Of a stretch of 64,000 nucleotides of DNA, positions 16,643-27,166 are shown one piece after another. A program made the translations under genes and the position numbers. Location: assembly GCF_019429525.1 (NCBI RefSeq), contig NZ_JAHXZL010000008.1:172027-236026 (forward strand), written 5' to 3'. Within the stretch, counting starts at the first letter, position 1. Each line of letters starts with the position of its first letter. The stretch comes from Sphingomonas folli (GTDB lineage: Bacteria; Pseudomonadota; Alphaproteobacteria; Sphingomonadales; Sphingomonadaceae). The notes under the pieces were generated by a model. The model was not told the DNA's origin, made no database searches, and was given only the letters and a program-made list of their open reading frames with translations.

Positions 16643-17737
16643 GTGATGGGGCTAGAACAAGCGCTCGGGATTGCGCTGACCCTGCTGTTCCTGGCCGATG
16701 TCTTCCTGACCGTGCTCTATGCGCGAGCGGGCACCGGCCTTCTCGCGCCTCGCTGGAACCGGGCGGCTTGGACGCTGCTCCGCGCCGTCGCCGGCCTGGC
16801 GGGCGGACGTCGCGGCACAGTGCTGTCGCTTGCCGGTCCGCTTATCGTGGTGTCGCTGATCGGTTTCTGGTCGACCGGCTTCACGCTGGGTGCTGCGCTG
16901 GTCATCCAGCCCGAACTCGGCACGGCAATTCGCCCTTCGAGCGGCGAAGCACGGACCGACTTCGTGACTGCGCTTATGGTCGCGGGCAACAGCCTGTCGA
17001 TCGTCGGCGGCGGTGACTATTCGCCGTACACGACCGGCACGCGCCTGCTTTTCCTCGCAAACTCCCTGATCGGCACCTCGGTGCTGTCGCTGGTGCTGAG
17101 TTATATCGTTCAGATCTATTCGGGCCTGCGCGAGCGCAACGCGCTGGCACTGGCGGTCGACCTGATGACCGACGGCACCGGCGACGCCGCGGTCATGCTC
17201 GCGCGCCTCATGCCTCGAGGCGATCCTTCGGACCTGAAGAGCGCATTGGGAAACTTGGTCGGCTCGCTCGCCGCGACCAAGGAGGCGCATCATTTCTACC
17301 CTCTGCTGTTCTATTTTCGCTTCGAGGAGCCGCGCTACGCGGTGTCGCGCTTCAGCTTCGTCCTGCTCGACGCGACCACGCTGATCGAAACCGCGCTCGA
17401 CCCGCAGCGCTATGGCGGCCTTGCGACCTGCGCGTCTGTCGCCGCGATCCGCAGGGGGGCGTGGATGCTGCTGGAGACGCTCGGCGCTCATTATCCCACT
17501 GCCGACGATCGTACCGACGCCCCCGTCGGGGCCGTCTCGCGTCTTGGCAGCTATCTGGCGGCGACGCGGATCCTTGAGCGCGCGGGCATCGCAGTCCGTC
17601 CGGACGCCGCCGAAGCCTATGTTGCTCGCCGCCAGGAATGGGCCCCGCTCGTCCGGCGGGTCGCGCCGACGTTGGGTTACGCCATGTCCGAGATCGATCG
17701 GCGGTCGCCGTTGGCGCAAACAGGCGTGGCAGATTGA
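16643..17737 (+). CDS. Membrane protein with two-TM ion-channel-like pore
   Basis: About 364 residues with adjacent GTG (16643) and ATG (16646) starts. Hydrophobic helices lie at about 7-27 and 60-85. A pore-like unit follows (about 105-160): NSLSIVGGGDYSP then a long helix ending VLSYIVQIYSGL, which has the layout of an Ion_trans_2 potassium-channel pore (TxGYGDxxP). The filter reads IVGGGD instead of TVGYGD. The C-terminal 200 residues are soluble and helical, possibly a cytoplasmic gating or regulatory domain. It starts 23 bp after the alcohol dehydrogenase and is in the same transcript. Channel activity is an inference from one motif. Confidence 0.75.
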   Translation: MMGLEQALGIALTLLFLADVFLTVLYARAGTGLLAPRWNRAAWTLLRAVAGLAGGRRGTVLSLAGPLIVVSLIGFWSTGFTLGAALVIQPELGTAIRPSSGEARTDFVTALMVAGNSLSIVGGGDYSPYTTGTRLLFLANSLIGTSVLSLVLSYIVQIYSGLRERNALALAVDLMTDGTGDAAVMLARLMPRGDPSDLKSALGNLVGSLAATKEAHHFYPLLFYFRFEEPRYAVSRFSFVLLDATTLIETALDPQRYGGLATCASVAAIRRGAWMLLETLGAHYPTADDRTDAPVGAVSRLGSYLAATRILERAGIAVRPDAAEAYVARRQEWAPLVRRVAPTLGYAMSEIDRRSPLAQTGVAD

Positions 17738-18350
17738 GCATCTAAACGGAGATCGTCACCGCTCTACGTGCGGCAAGTCGCGCTCTGGCTTGCAAGGCGA
17801 AGCCGATGACAGAACCCATCGATCATGACCCGGCGCTAGCGCTAAGCACCACCCAACTGTCTGAACAAGCGTCCATGAAAAGCGACCGCGTTCCGAGAGC
17901 GGCCATTCCGCTTTCCTGCCAATCAGGCCAGCCGGACAGCGGCGCGCACGTCCAGGAGGCCGGATTGGCGAGATGAACAAGCGTTCGAAGTGGGGAGGAC
18001 GGCAGGTGGCCCTGAGTGACCGGTATTGGGTCGACGAGCTGACCATCGCTCCGTTGCAGCAATCCTCTGCTTTGATGCGCGACGACGCCGGCTAGGACGC
18101 CGACGGCCGATCCCGATGTGGCATCATGCATGGGGTAGCGGCTTCTTCTGCAGCATAGGCGCCATCAAGGGAGGTCAATCATCACTGATCGACCCTGATG
18201 CAGGGGCCGGTCGGTCCGTCGTCATGGACCCGAGCGTGTGCTCCTGTCGTCAGACATTTCACTACGTGTCATAAGTCTTCTGCTTCCGTCTGTTCACCGA
18301 AGCGATGCTTCGCCATTCTGGCAACGCCACATCGCTAGGAGAAAGCCACT
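17738..18350. other. Intergenic region without a supported gene
   Basis: About 610 bp holding 59-nt element E, a looser match that starts TGAACAAGCGTCC near 17873, and the ribosome binding site of the next gene (AGGAGAAAG about 18338-18346). No protein-like frame is convincing. Confidence 0.7.
17974..18032 (+). repeat. 59-nt dispersed intergenic element, copy E (near consensus)
   Basis: TGAACAAGCG start, CCCTGAGTGACCGG at positions 37-50 and TATTGGGTC end, exactly 59 nt. It lies between the channel-like gene and the TPR/2OG oxygenase gene. Confidence 0.9.
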
Positions 18351-19719
18351 GTGATCGGGAAGTTACGTGCCGTGAGCGCGGCTCGGGCGTCGGGCGACTT
18401 GGCGACTGCACTGAATCGCTGCCGGGAGGCGGTGCGCGCTCGGCCAGAGAGCCCCGTCGCGGAGCACAACCTCGCGTCCGTTCTCGGCGACATGGGGGAT
18501 GCCGCCGGCGCCCTGCGAGCGAGCGAGCGTGCTTTGGCGAAGGGCGGCCGGGCGCCCGAGACACAGCTCGTTCGTGCTCGGGCGTTGCAGGCGTTGGGAG
18601 CGCTGGACGCAGCAGAGCAGGGCTATGTCGCAGCCATTGCGGCTCGAGCCGACTACGCCACAGCACACCGCGATCTGGCGCAGTTGCGCTGGATGCGCAC
18701 AGCGGACCTGAGCCATGCGATGGCGGAACTGGCGGGCGCGCCTGCGTCGCTCGAACTCGCGCTCGTCCGCTCCACTGTGCTCCAAGCGGGCGGGCATGCC
18801 GACGCGGCCGCTATAGTTCTCGACGAGGCACTGCGGCGCGCGCCGGGCGAGATCGCGCTCCTGCTCGCCGCTGCGGCGCTGGCGGCGAAGACGGCCCGAG
18901 GAGCAGCTCCGTCACGCCACTTCGGCATTGCGCGCGGCCCCGGGCAGCGTCGCGACGGCGCGCGCCGCGGTCGAAGCGCTGCTCCATGCGGAGCGCATTG
19001 AAGAGGGCGTCACGCTTGCTGAGCGGATCGTCGCCGCCGCGCCCGACGATCAGGGTGCGATAGCGCTGCTCGCAACGGCTTGGCGGCTCGCCGGCGACCA
19101 GCGCCACGCGGCGCTGTGCGACGATCCCGCGCTCGTCTCAACCGCGCTCATAACCGCGCCGGCGGGTTGGCCCGACCTGCCGGCCTTCCTGAGAGAGCTG
19201 GCGATGGCGCTTGAGGCGTTGCACGCTTGGCGCACCCATCCCCTGGAACAGTCAATGCGCCACGGCTCGCAGACCCAGGTTGACCTCACCCGGTGCGATG
19301 CACCGGTGATCCGCGCGCTGTTCGCCGCCCTGCACGCGCCGATCCGCGCCCATATAGACCAGCTCGGGCCCGGCAGCGACCCGGTGCGGCGCCGTGCGAC
19401 CGGCAGCTATTGCTTCGCCGGTGCTTGGTCGGTCCGGCTCCGTCCGGGCGGGTACCACGAGGATCACGTCCATCCCGCCGGCTGGATCTCCTCCGCGTTC
19501 TACGTCTCGCTGCCCGAGGCGGCGCGACCGGTGCCGGAGGGTTGGCTCTCGCTCGGTCGGCCGGGGGTGCCGACGCGACCGCCGCTCGCGCCGTCGCGCC
19601 ATATCGCGCCCGCGCCGGGCATGCTGGTGCTGGTCCCCTCCTACCTGTGGCACGGCACCGAGCCGTTCGGGGGCGAGCGGCCCCGTCTGACCGTCGCCTT
19701 TGACCTAGTGCCGGGCTGA
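18351..19719 (+). pseudogene. TPR protein with putative 2OG-Fe(II) oxygenase domain, frameshifted
   Basis: GTG 18351, with a good AGGAGAAAG upstream, opens a frame of TPR-like helices (EHNLASVLGDMGDAAGALRA and similar) to about residue 180. Sequence similarity to a TPR protein then continues in the next frame: EEQLRHATSALRAAPGSV and on to the stop at 19717-19719. The crossover is near 18895-18905, where one extra base in CCCGAGGAGCAG would explain it. The second part carries the double-stranded beta-helix signature of putative 2OG-Fe(II) oxygenases: YHEDHVHPAGWISSAFYVSL (His and Asp ligands) and PSYLWHGTEPF (distal His). Intact length would be about 455 residues. Either a real frameshift or a sequence error. 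Confidence 0.8.
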
Positions 19720-19805
19720 AACGAGCTTTTTTCGGCGGCGCGGGTGTGGTGCGCGACATCGGCTGCGTCTGACATGCGGATCGACGGGACAATGAGGGGA
19801 ACGAG

Positions 19806-22592
19806 ATGAGATCGGCCATGCTGTGCGGCGCCGCCGCGTTGATCACCACCGCGAGCGCGTTGGCCGAGCCGATCTCCCCCAAGGTAGGCCCGCTGCCATC
19901 ACCCGCCGAGGCGTTCCCGACCGAGCCGGGCAGCGACTATTATCTCGCCGACTACGACGCCTATGAGCGTTAACTCAAGGCGCTGACGGCGCGCTCCGAC
20001 CGCATCAAGCTGATCGACATCGGCCGCTCGGCGGAGGGCCGGACGATGTGGATGGCGGTGGTGTCGTCCCCGCAGAACCTCGCCAAGCTCGACCGCTACA
20101 GGGAGATCGCGCGCCGCCTCGCCAAGGCCGAGGGGCTGGACGAGCAGCAGGCCACCGCGCTGGCGCAGGAGGGGCGTGCGATCGTCTGGATCGACGCCGG
20201 GCTCCACGCCACCGAGACGGTGACGACGCAGAGCCAGATCCACGTGCTGTATCGCCTGCTGAGCGGCGACGATGCCGAGACGCGCCGCACGCTCGACGAC
20301 ACGATCGTGCTATTCGGCCAAGACAATCCGGACGGGCTCCAGCTCGTCGCCGACTGGTACATGCGCAACAAGGACCCCAAGCAGCGCGAGTTCCGCACCA
20401 TCCCGCGCCTGTATCAGAAGTATGTCGGGCACGATAACAACCGCGACAGCTTCATGTCGCAGATGCCGGAAACGACCGCGCTCAACCGCGTCTTCTTCCG
20501 CGAGTGGTTTCCGCAGATCATCTTCAACCAGCACCAGACCGGTCCGGCGGGGATGGTGGTGTTCGTCCCGCCGTTCCGCGACCCCTTCAACTACAATTAC
20601 GCGCCGCTGGTGATGAACGAGCTGCAGGAGGTCGGCGCGGCGATGCACAGCCGGCTGGTGGCGGAGAACAAGGGCGGTTCCGGCGCGCGCTCGGCCGCGC
20701 CATATTCCACCTGGCACAACGGCATGGTCCGCTCGATCGCCTATTTCCACAACTCGATCGGCTTGCTCACCGAGATCATCGGCGGGCCGACGCCGGAGAA
20801 GATCCCGCTACTCGCCGACACGCAGCTGGCGCGCAACGACGAGACGCTGCCGATCGCGCCGCAGGAATGGCACCTGCGCGACAGCCTCGAATATCAATGG
20901 TCGCTCGACCGCGCGGTGATCGACTATGCCGCGCGCAACCGCGAGCGGCTACTCATGAACATCTGGCGCATGGGCGACGCGGCGATCCGCCGCGGCGAGC
21001 GCGACAGCTGGACGATCACGCCCAAGCGCGTCGACGCGCTCAAGGAGGCGGACAAGACCGCCAAGGCGGACGAGGGCTATGTCGGCTACAACAGCCGCGC
21101 GCGCGAGGGGATGGTCGCCGCGCCGCTGTACGGCAGCATGCTGCACGACCCCGCCGCGCGCGACCCGCGCGCCTATGTGCTGGTGCCCGAGCAGCAGCGC
21201 GACCTGCCGACCACGATCACCTTCCTCAACACGCTGCTAAAGAACGGCGTCGACGTCGAGCGCGCGGCGCAGCCCTTCACCGCGGGGGGCAAAAGCTACC
21301 CCGCCGGCGCCTATGTCGTTCGCACCGGGCAGGCGTACCGGCCGCACGTGCTCGACATGTTCGAGTCGCAGGACCATCCGCATGACGCGGAATATCCCGG
21401 CGGCCCGCCCAAGGCGCCGTACGACATCACCGGCTATACCTTGGCCTATCAGATGGGCGTCGCCTTCGATCGCGTGCTGGACGGGGTGCCCGGCGCGCTC
21501 ACGCGCGTCACCGCGGAGCAGCTCGCGCCGCCGCCCGGGCGCGTGATCGGCGGCGGCGCGGCGGGATGGCTGATCGGCCACGAGAGCAACAACGGGTTCA
21601 TACTGACCAACCGCCTGCTCAAGGCGGGGGTGCCGGTGCGCTGGCTCGCCGGCGAGCAGCGCGTCGCTGGCCAGACGCTGGCCGCGGGCGCGCTGTTCGT
21701 CTCGGCCTCGCCGCAGGCACGCGCGATCATCACCGCGGCCGCGCCGCTGGGGGTGGACGCCTTTGCGATCGGCAAGGCGCCGGCGGGCACGGGCGTGGAA
21801 CTCAAGCCGGTGCGCGTCGGGCTCGTCGATCGCTACGGCGGGATCATGCCGGCGGGTTGGACCCGCTGGCTGCTCGAGCAATATGAGTTTCCGTTCGAAG
21901 TGGTGTACCCGGGTCAGCTCGACGCCGGTGACCTGAAGCAGCGCTTCGACGTGCTGCTGTTCGCCGACGGCACCGTCCCAGTAACGCGCGGTGGCGCCTA
22001 TCCCGGCGGCTATCGCTTCGATCTGCCCAAGCCCGAGGCGATCCCCGAGGCCTATCGCGGCTGGCTCGGCGAGGTCTCGGCTGAGAAGACCAAGCCCGCT
22101 ATCGACGCCGTCGCGCGCGCGGGCGGCACCGTCATCACCGTAGGCAGCGCCAACGCGCTGGCGACGATGCTGAGCCCGGCGATTCAGCCGGCGCTGGTCA
22201 CCCGCAAGCCCGACGGCAGCGCCGCGGCGCTCGACAAGAAGGACTTCTACATCCCCGGTGCGCTGGTGCGCGCCAGCGTCGATCCGCGCCAGCCGCTCGC
22301 TTACGGCATGACGCCGCAGGTCGATATGTTCTTCGACGAGAGCCAGCCCTTCGTCCCGGCAGCGGGCGCCACCCGGATCGCCTGGTTCGACGCGGCGCAG
22401 CCGCTGCGGAGCGGCTGGGCGGTCGGGCAGGAGCGGCTGCGCGGCACCGTGGCGGTCGCCGACGTCGACCTCGGGCGCGGCAAATTGTTCGCGATGGGCC
22501 CGGAGGTGACCCAGCGCGCGCAGCCCTACGCCACGTTCAAGCTGCTGTTCAATGGCATCCTCTACGGCCCGGCGGTCGCCGCGACGCGCTGA
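19806..22592 (+). pseudogene. Secreted M14 family zinc carboxypeptidase, in-frame TAA
   Basis: ATG 19806, after GAGGGGAACG, encodes a signal peptide (MRSAMLCGAAALITTASALA) and start of a mature protein, but TAA at 19971-19973 stops it after 55 codons. The same frame continues without change to 22592, giving about 928 codons in total; replacing the stop by Tyr would read YERYLKALTARS. The catalytic domain is intact: HATE (zinc His and Glu) in DAGLHATETVTTQ, the third ligand region FNQHQTGPAG, and LLTEIIGG. A long C-terminal beta-rich part follows. A downstream start at 20046 would lack the signal peptide. Point nonsense mutation or sequence error. Confidence 0.85.
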
Positions 22593-22636
22593 GGCTGGCG
22601 GGCAGGATGATTGCGAGTACACTCGGTAATGGAGGG

Positions 22637-23466
22637 CTCTGTCAAAGCTAATGCACTTCCGGCGCTCGCCGCGGTAGGGGAGGGGCATGCCCCGCCCGCG
22701 CAAGCCAGCCTCGCCGTTCCGCTACTTCAACTCGTCGCCTGAGGTGATCCGGTTGGTGGTGCTGATGTACGTGCGCTTCCCGCTGTCGCTGCGGAACGTG
22801 GAGGACCTGCTGTTTGAGCGCGGGATCGACCTATGCCATGAGACGGTCAGGCTGTGGTGGAACAGGTTTGGTCCGCTGTTCGCGGGCGAGGTGCGGCGTC
22901 AGCGGGTGAGCCGCATGCGAGGCTTCCGCCACTGGCGCTGGCATCTGGACGAAATGTACGTGAAGCTGAATGGCGAGATGGTCTACTTGTGGCGGGCCGT
23001 CGATCACGAGGGTGAGATCCTCGAGAGCTACGTCACCAAGGCCCGTGACAAGAAGGCAGCGCTCGCGTTCATGAAGAGGGCGCTCAAGCGCCACGGCTCG
23101 CCCGAGGCGATCACCACCGACGGTCTGCGCTCCTACGGCGCTGCTCTGTCTGAGCTCGGCGCCGCGAGAAGCAGGAGGTTGGTCGCTGGGCCAATAACCG
23201 GGTCGAGAACTCGCACCTGCCGTTCAGGCGACGAGAGCGGGCGATGCTGCGGTTCCGGCAGATGCGCACCTTACAGAAGTTCGCCTCAGTCCACGCCAAC
23301 GTCCACAACCACTTCAACCACGAACGCCACCTCGTCGACAGGCAGACCTACAAGCAGCGCCGCTCCGCGGCGCTGGCTCAGTGGCAGGCGCTCGCCAGCT
23401 GAGTCGATGCAGACGAAGGGCGAGGTGCATCGTGTAGAGACGAGTTCGCGTTAGACTGACAGCACC
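22637..23466 (+). mobile_element. IS6-family insertion sequence, copy 2 (defective)
   Basis: About 830 bp, same family and orientation as 3641-4473. Left end GGCTCTGTCAAAGCTAATGC; right end, read inwards, GGTGCTGTCAGTCTAACGC. The two copies are close but not identical. Flanking octamers (TAATGGAG and CGCATAGC) do not match, so no target duplication is visible. It sits 44 bp after the M14 peptidase gene. Confidence 0.88.
22687..23402 (+). pseudogene. IS6-family transposase, frameshifted
   Basis: The protein matches copy 1 up to SELGA and has the intact catalytic residues HLDEMYVK and ITTDGLRSY. At about 23161-23163 one C is missing relative to copy 1 (GGCGCCGCGAG against GGCGCCCGCGAG). The frame then shifts and the Glu motif NNRVENSH is read only in the next frame. 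Restoring the base gives a full transposase ending at TGA 23400-23402, including the C-terminal tail that copy 1 lacks. Thus each copy carries the sequence the other has lost. Confidence 0.88.
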
Positions 23467-23872
23467 CGCATAGCGGGTAGAGGAAATGGCGCCGATAGCT
23501 GTTGAAAGACGCGTGATCACGTACACTGCCCAACATGGATCCACCCGCCTGCATCAGTCAGGCAATGCGCATCATTGATTAAGATCAGGCTACAGGCTGT
23601 AAGGCAGATGCGAGGTGGTCGCCCGTTGACAGCCACGAACGCGTCGGTTCTGAAGGCCCAAGTCAGCCCTTGCAGATTGCCTTGACGAGCATCGGAGCAC
23701 ACGCGACCGATCGCTCACAAACGCCTGACAAGGCGGGGCAAGCATCAAGAGCTCCATGATCGGTCGAGCTTTCGCCGAGTTCTAGAAAATATTCGTTCGT
23801 GTTGCCCACCTCCGCGGTGTGTAGATGCGGCTCAAGGCTGGGTCATCTATGCGAAGCTGACCGAGGAATCCT
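23467..23872. other. Intergenic region without a supported gene
   Basis: About 400 bp between IS copy 2 and the broken GGDEF-EAL gene. No convincing frame, RNA structure or 59-nt element is seen. Confidence 0.6.
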
Positions 23873-26243
23873 CTAAGCGGCAGGAAGCGCATCTTTGAGT
23901 TCATGGTTATACCTACGGACGGTGGTCGGCATGATCGGCTGTGTCACCTCCAACACGCGCTGGAACGCTGCTTCGTTGAGGGGCCGACTGATGTGGTATC
24001 CTTGGATCGTGTCACATCCTTCCGCCACGGAGAAGGCAAGCTGCTCGCCTGTCTCAACGCCCTCCACGGTGGTGGCTATGCCGAGGCAGGAGCTCATCGT
24101 GATGATGGCGCGGATAATAGCCGCACTCTCCGAGTCTTCCGGGATCTGACGCACAAACGACTGATCGATCTTGATTTTGTCGAATGGGAATTTGCGAAGG
24201 TAGCTGAGCGACGAATAGCCAGTGCCGAAATCGTCCATCGAGATCCGCACGCCGGCTTCCTTCAGGCAAGCCAGTGTTGCTAGCGTACGCGCTTCGTCGT
24301 TGAGCAGTACGCCCTCGGTGATCTCCAATTCCAGCCGATTCGGCGCTAAGCCGGATGAGCTGAGCGCGGACATTACCACGGATGCCAACGTCGGATCGCG
24401 GAACTGCGCTGGTGATAGATTGACCGCGACGGTGATGTGCGCCGGCCAGGTTGCCGCTTGCGCACAGGCCGTCCTTAGGACCCAGTCGCCGAGCGGGAGA
24501 ATAAGGCCCGTTTCTTCGGCCAGGCCGATGAAGTCGATCGGCGGTATCAAACCTCGTTCCGGATGGTTCCACCGCACCAACGCCTCTGCACCAGTGATCT
24601 CGCCATTCTTAGCGTTCATCAAAGGCTGATAGTGCAGCTCAAGCTCGCCGCCGTCGATCGCGTGACGCAGGCCGATCTCCAGGCGACGACGCTCCTGGGT
24701 CTCCTCGTCAAGCCGGGGATCGTAACGCCGCGAGGTCGCGCGGCCCTCTGCCTTTGCGGCGTAGAGGGCCAGATCGGCATTGCGTAACAATTCGGCGGGA
24801 TCATCGCCGTCGTGCGGTGCTCAAGCGAAGCCGACGCTTGCGCCGAGGTGTAGTGCCTGACCGAGGTAGGTGAATGGCCGTTCACCGATCGTCTGCACCA
24901 ACCTTTTAGCCAGGACGGCGACCGAGTCGAGGTGATCCGCGGAGACCTGGAGGATCGCAAACTCATCACCGCCAAGTCGCGCCAGCACGTCGCCATCGCG
25001 CAGCGTGGACTGCAGTCGCTCCGCTACCATCCGCAGGATCGTGTCTCCCGCCGCATGCCCCATCGAGTCGTTGATCGGCTTGAAACGATCAAGGTCGATC
25101 ATCAACACGGCGAAGGATTGATCGCTCGACCGGCGGGAGGCAGCGTGAATGGAGAGAAGATCTAAGAAGCGGGTGCGATTGGCCACGCCGGTCAAAGCGT
25201 CGTTGAACGCCAGCGTCCGCATGCGTGCCTCGGTACGCAGGCGCTCGCGCTGATCCCGGACGGCGATCACCGTCTGCACCTTGTGCCCGAGCGCGACCTG
25301 CGAGCGCAGCACGCGAACTGGGATCATACCGTCGCTTGCGGTAAGGAGCTGAGCCTCACGCTCCTCACGCTCGGGCATGCTCTCGAAGTCCACGCCCGGG
25401 AGTAACTTACTCAGCGAGAATCCGGCAAGCGTGCTGGCGCTGTAGTCGGACAGTCGTTCGATACTCTGGTTGGCGGTGATGACCTCGTCGCCGCGGCAGA
25501 TCAGCAGACCTTGCAAAGCCACGTCGGCGAGCTCGCGGAGGCGCCGTTGATCCTGGCGCCATCTCGCCTTCGCGGCCAAGTCGAAACGCCAGCCGACGAC
25601 CGCGAGCGTCAGCAGCGCCGTGGAGACGCCCGCAACCCACGGAGTGACGGTCGACGGTGACATGGCGTTGGAAGGAAAGACGACGGCGCTGTCGCCATGC
25701 AGCGTCATGGCGGACATGCCGCAGAAGTGTAGGATGGCGATGGAGAGCAGCAGCAGCGGCGGCGCCGCCCGACGAAAACGACGACGACGGTGAGACAACG
25801 TCATCATGCCTAGGCCCATGACGGGCACACCGACCAGCACCGACGCCAGAACCAGAGGCAGGTTCCATGAGACGCTGCCGCGCACCAAGTAGGCCGACTG
25901 GCCGATGTAGTGCAGCCCTGCGATGCCCACGCCGATGACCACGCCGGCGACGAATTGGCGTGAACTGCGTCGCGAACTCATCGACACTAAGATACCTGCG
26001 CCGATGCCTGCGATCGCGCAGGCAAGCGACACAGCGGTGCGCGACGGATCGAAGGCGGCGTCGATGCCGGGCTTGAAGGCCAACAGCACGATGAAGTGAG
26101 TCGCCCAAGCGGTGCACCCGCCCGCCACAACACTCACCAGCGCCCAGCGCCGACGTGGAACGCCCTCGGCGCGTGCCGCGTGGCGGGCGATGGCCAAAGG
26201 TGGCGTACACGCCAACCCCGCACACTAGGGCCGCTAGAACCAC
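23873..26243 (-). pseudogene. MHYT-PAS-GGDEF-EAL cyclic-di-GMP enzyme, broken by a frameshift and a TGA
   Basis: Read from the right: an N-terminal MHYT-type membrane domain begins HDHLLVVLAALVCGVGVYATF in one frame. It continues as AIARHAARAEGVPRRRWALV in another, with an extra G near 26195. Further MHYT-like motifs (ATHFIVLL, GLHYIGQ, LHFCGMSAMT) follow, then a PAS domain, a GGDEF domain with intact RLGGDEF, and ASVGFA. There TGA at 24821-24823 interrupts the frame. The same frame resumes as APHDGDDPAELL and gives a complete EAL domain (GAEALVRW, ITEGVL, DDFGTGYSS). No ATG fits the N-terminus; GTG 26243 is the first usable codon, with the frame open slightly beyond. Two independent lesions mark it as a pseudogene unless both are errors. 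Confidence 0.85.
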
Positions 26244-26288
26244 CAGCAGATGGTCATGGCTCTGTGCGACGCAGTGCGCGATGGTCGT

Positions 26289-26620
26289 AAGGAGACTTAT
26301 TTGAACGGCCTACGACCGGAATCTTAACACCGATCAAATGCCAGAGCGCACGGCTAAACAGGCCGACGCTATCACCGATGCGACTCGTACGCTCCTACAA
26401 CGCCGCGTCCACCGAGCCTGATCTCAGAGCTTTCGCTGACGGAGAGAGTGGGTCGATGCTTGGATCGAGCATCTCCGCTGCCTGCTTTGGCACCATGCCT
26501 GTAAGAGTGCAGCGAGGTGCGTAGACGGAGCGCACGAGTTCGTGAGCGATGGGCCACTCTCGGCGTCAGTCGTGGTGCCCTGCCGCGTGGATGGACCATC
26601 GTGGGTTCTTGAGGTGGTGA
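26289..26620. other. Intergenic region without a supported gene
   Basis: About 330 bp between the broken GGDEF-EAL gene and the AraC remnant. It may hold decayed sequence of the AraC N-terminus, but nothing is recognisable. Confidence 0.5.
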
Positions 26621-26683
26621 GAACCGGATCAGCGCGGTGGTCAGCTACAGCTCGTATTAGACCTAAGTCGAAGGTTTTTTGTT

Positions 26684-27073
26684 AACATACGTTGGTTAGC
26701 GCTCCGTCTCGCGGCGATCCGTGCCATCCATGAACAACCGAGCGTCACGTGGGACGTGCCCGGGCTGGCCAAGACTGCAGCGATGTCGCGCTCGGCCTTT
26801 TTCGAGCGCTTCCGGCGCACGGTCGGCATGGCGCCGATGGAGTATCTCCTGCACTGGCGGATGGTGCTCGCGAAGCGATCGCTTGAAGAGGGAAAGCTTG
26901 CCGTCGCCGAGATCGCCCGGGAGGTTGGCTACAGCTCCGCCAGCACCTTCAGTGTTGCCTTCTCGCGCCATGTCGGTGCCACGCCGACCATGTACGCGCG
27001 ACGAAAGCTGCTCGAGAACGAGCCTGCAAGCGACCCGCTGCGCCAGCATGAACCAGTGTCCGCTTTTGGGTAG
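26684..27073 (+). pseudogene. AraC-family regulator, C-terminal helix-turn-helix remnant
   Basis: The reading frame shows ALRLAAIRAIHEQPSVTWDV, then the first HTH (AKTAAMSRSAFFERFRRTVG) and the second (AEIAREVGYSSASTFSVAF) of the AraC DNA-binding domain. The N-terminal ligand-binding (cupin) domain is absent: upstream the frame has no start codon back to a stop at 26618-26620. A GTG at 26756 could start a shortened product of 105 residues beginning inside the HTH. The natural C-terminus also seems replaced: the last residues and the TAG stop (27071-27073) lie inside 59-nt element F. Best read as a decayed gene end. Confidence 0.75.
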
Positions 27074-27107
27074 CGAGAAAGACGCACTGAATGGCTGGTT
27101 CTGGGTC
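27049..27107 (+). repeat. 59-nt dispersed intergenic element, copy F
   Basis: TGAACCAGTGTCCGCTTTTG start, TGAATGGCTGG near position 40 and CTGGGTC end. It supplies the stop codon of the AraC remnant and lies 59 bp beyond the 3' end of the TolC gene. Confidence 0.8.
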
Positions 27108-27166
27108 ACAGTCGCCCTGCGAGGCGCCCACGGTGCGCGGTTGTGGCAACCACGGCCTAGTAACCG

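Noticed and set aside
21237..22703. Long minus-strand frame of 488 codons
   Set aside because: Antisense to the M14 peptidase and into the IS, with low-complexity Arg/Ala composition and no recognised domain.
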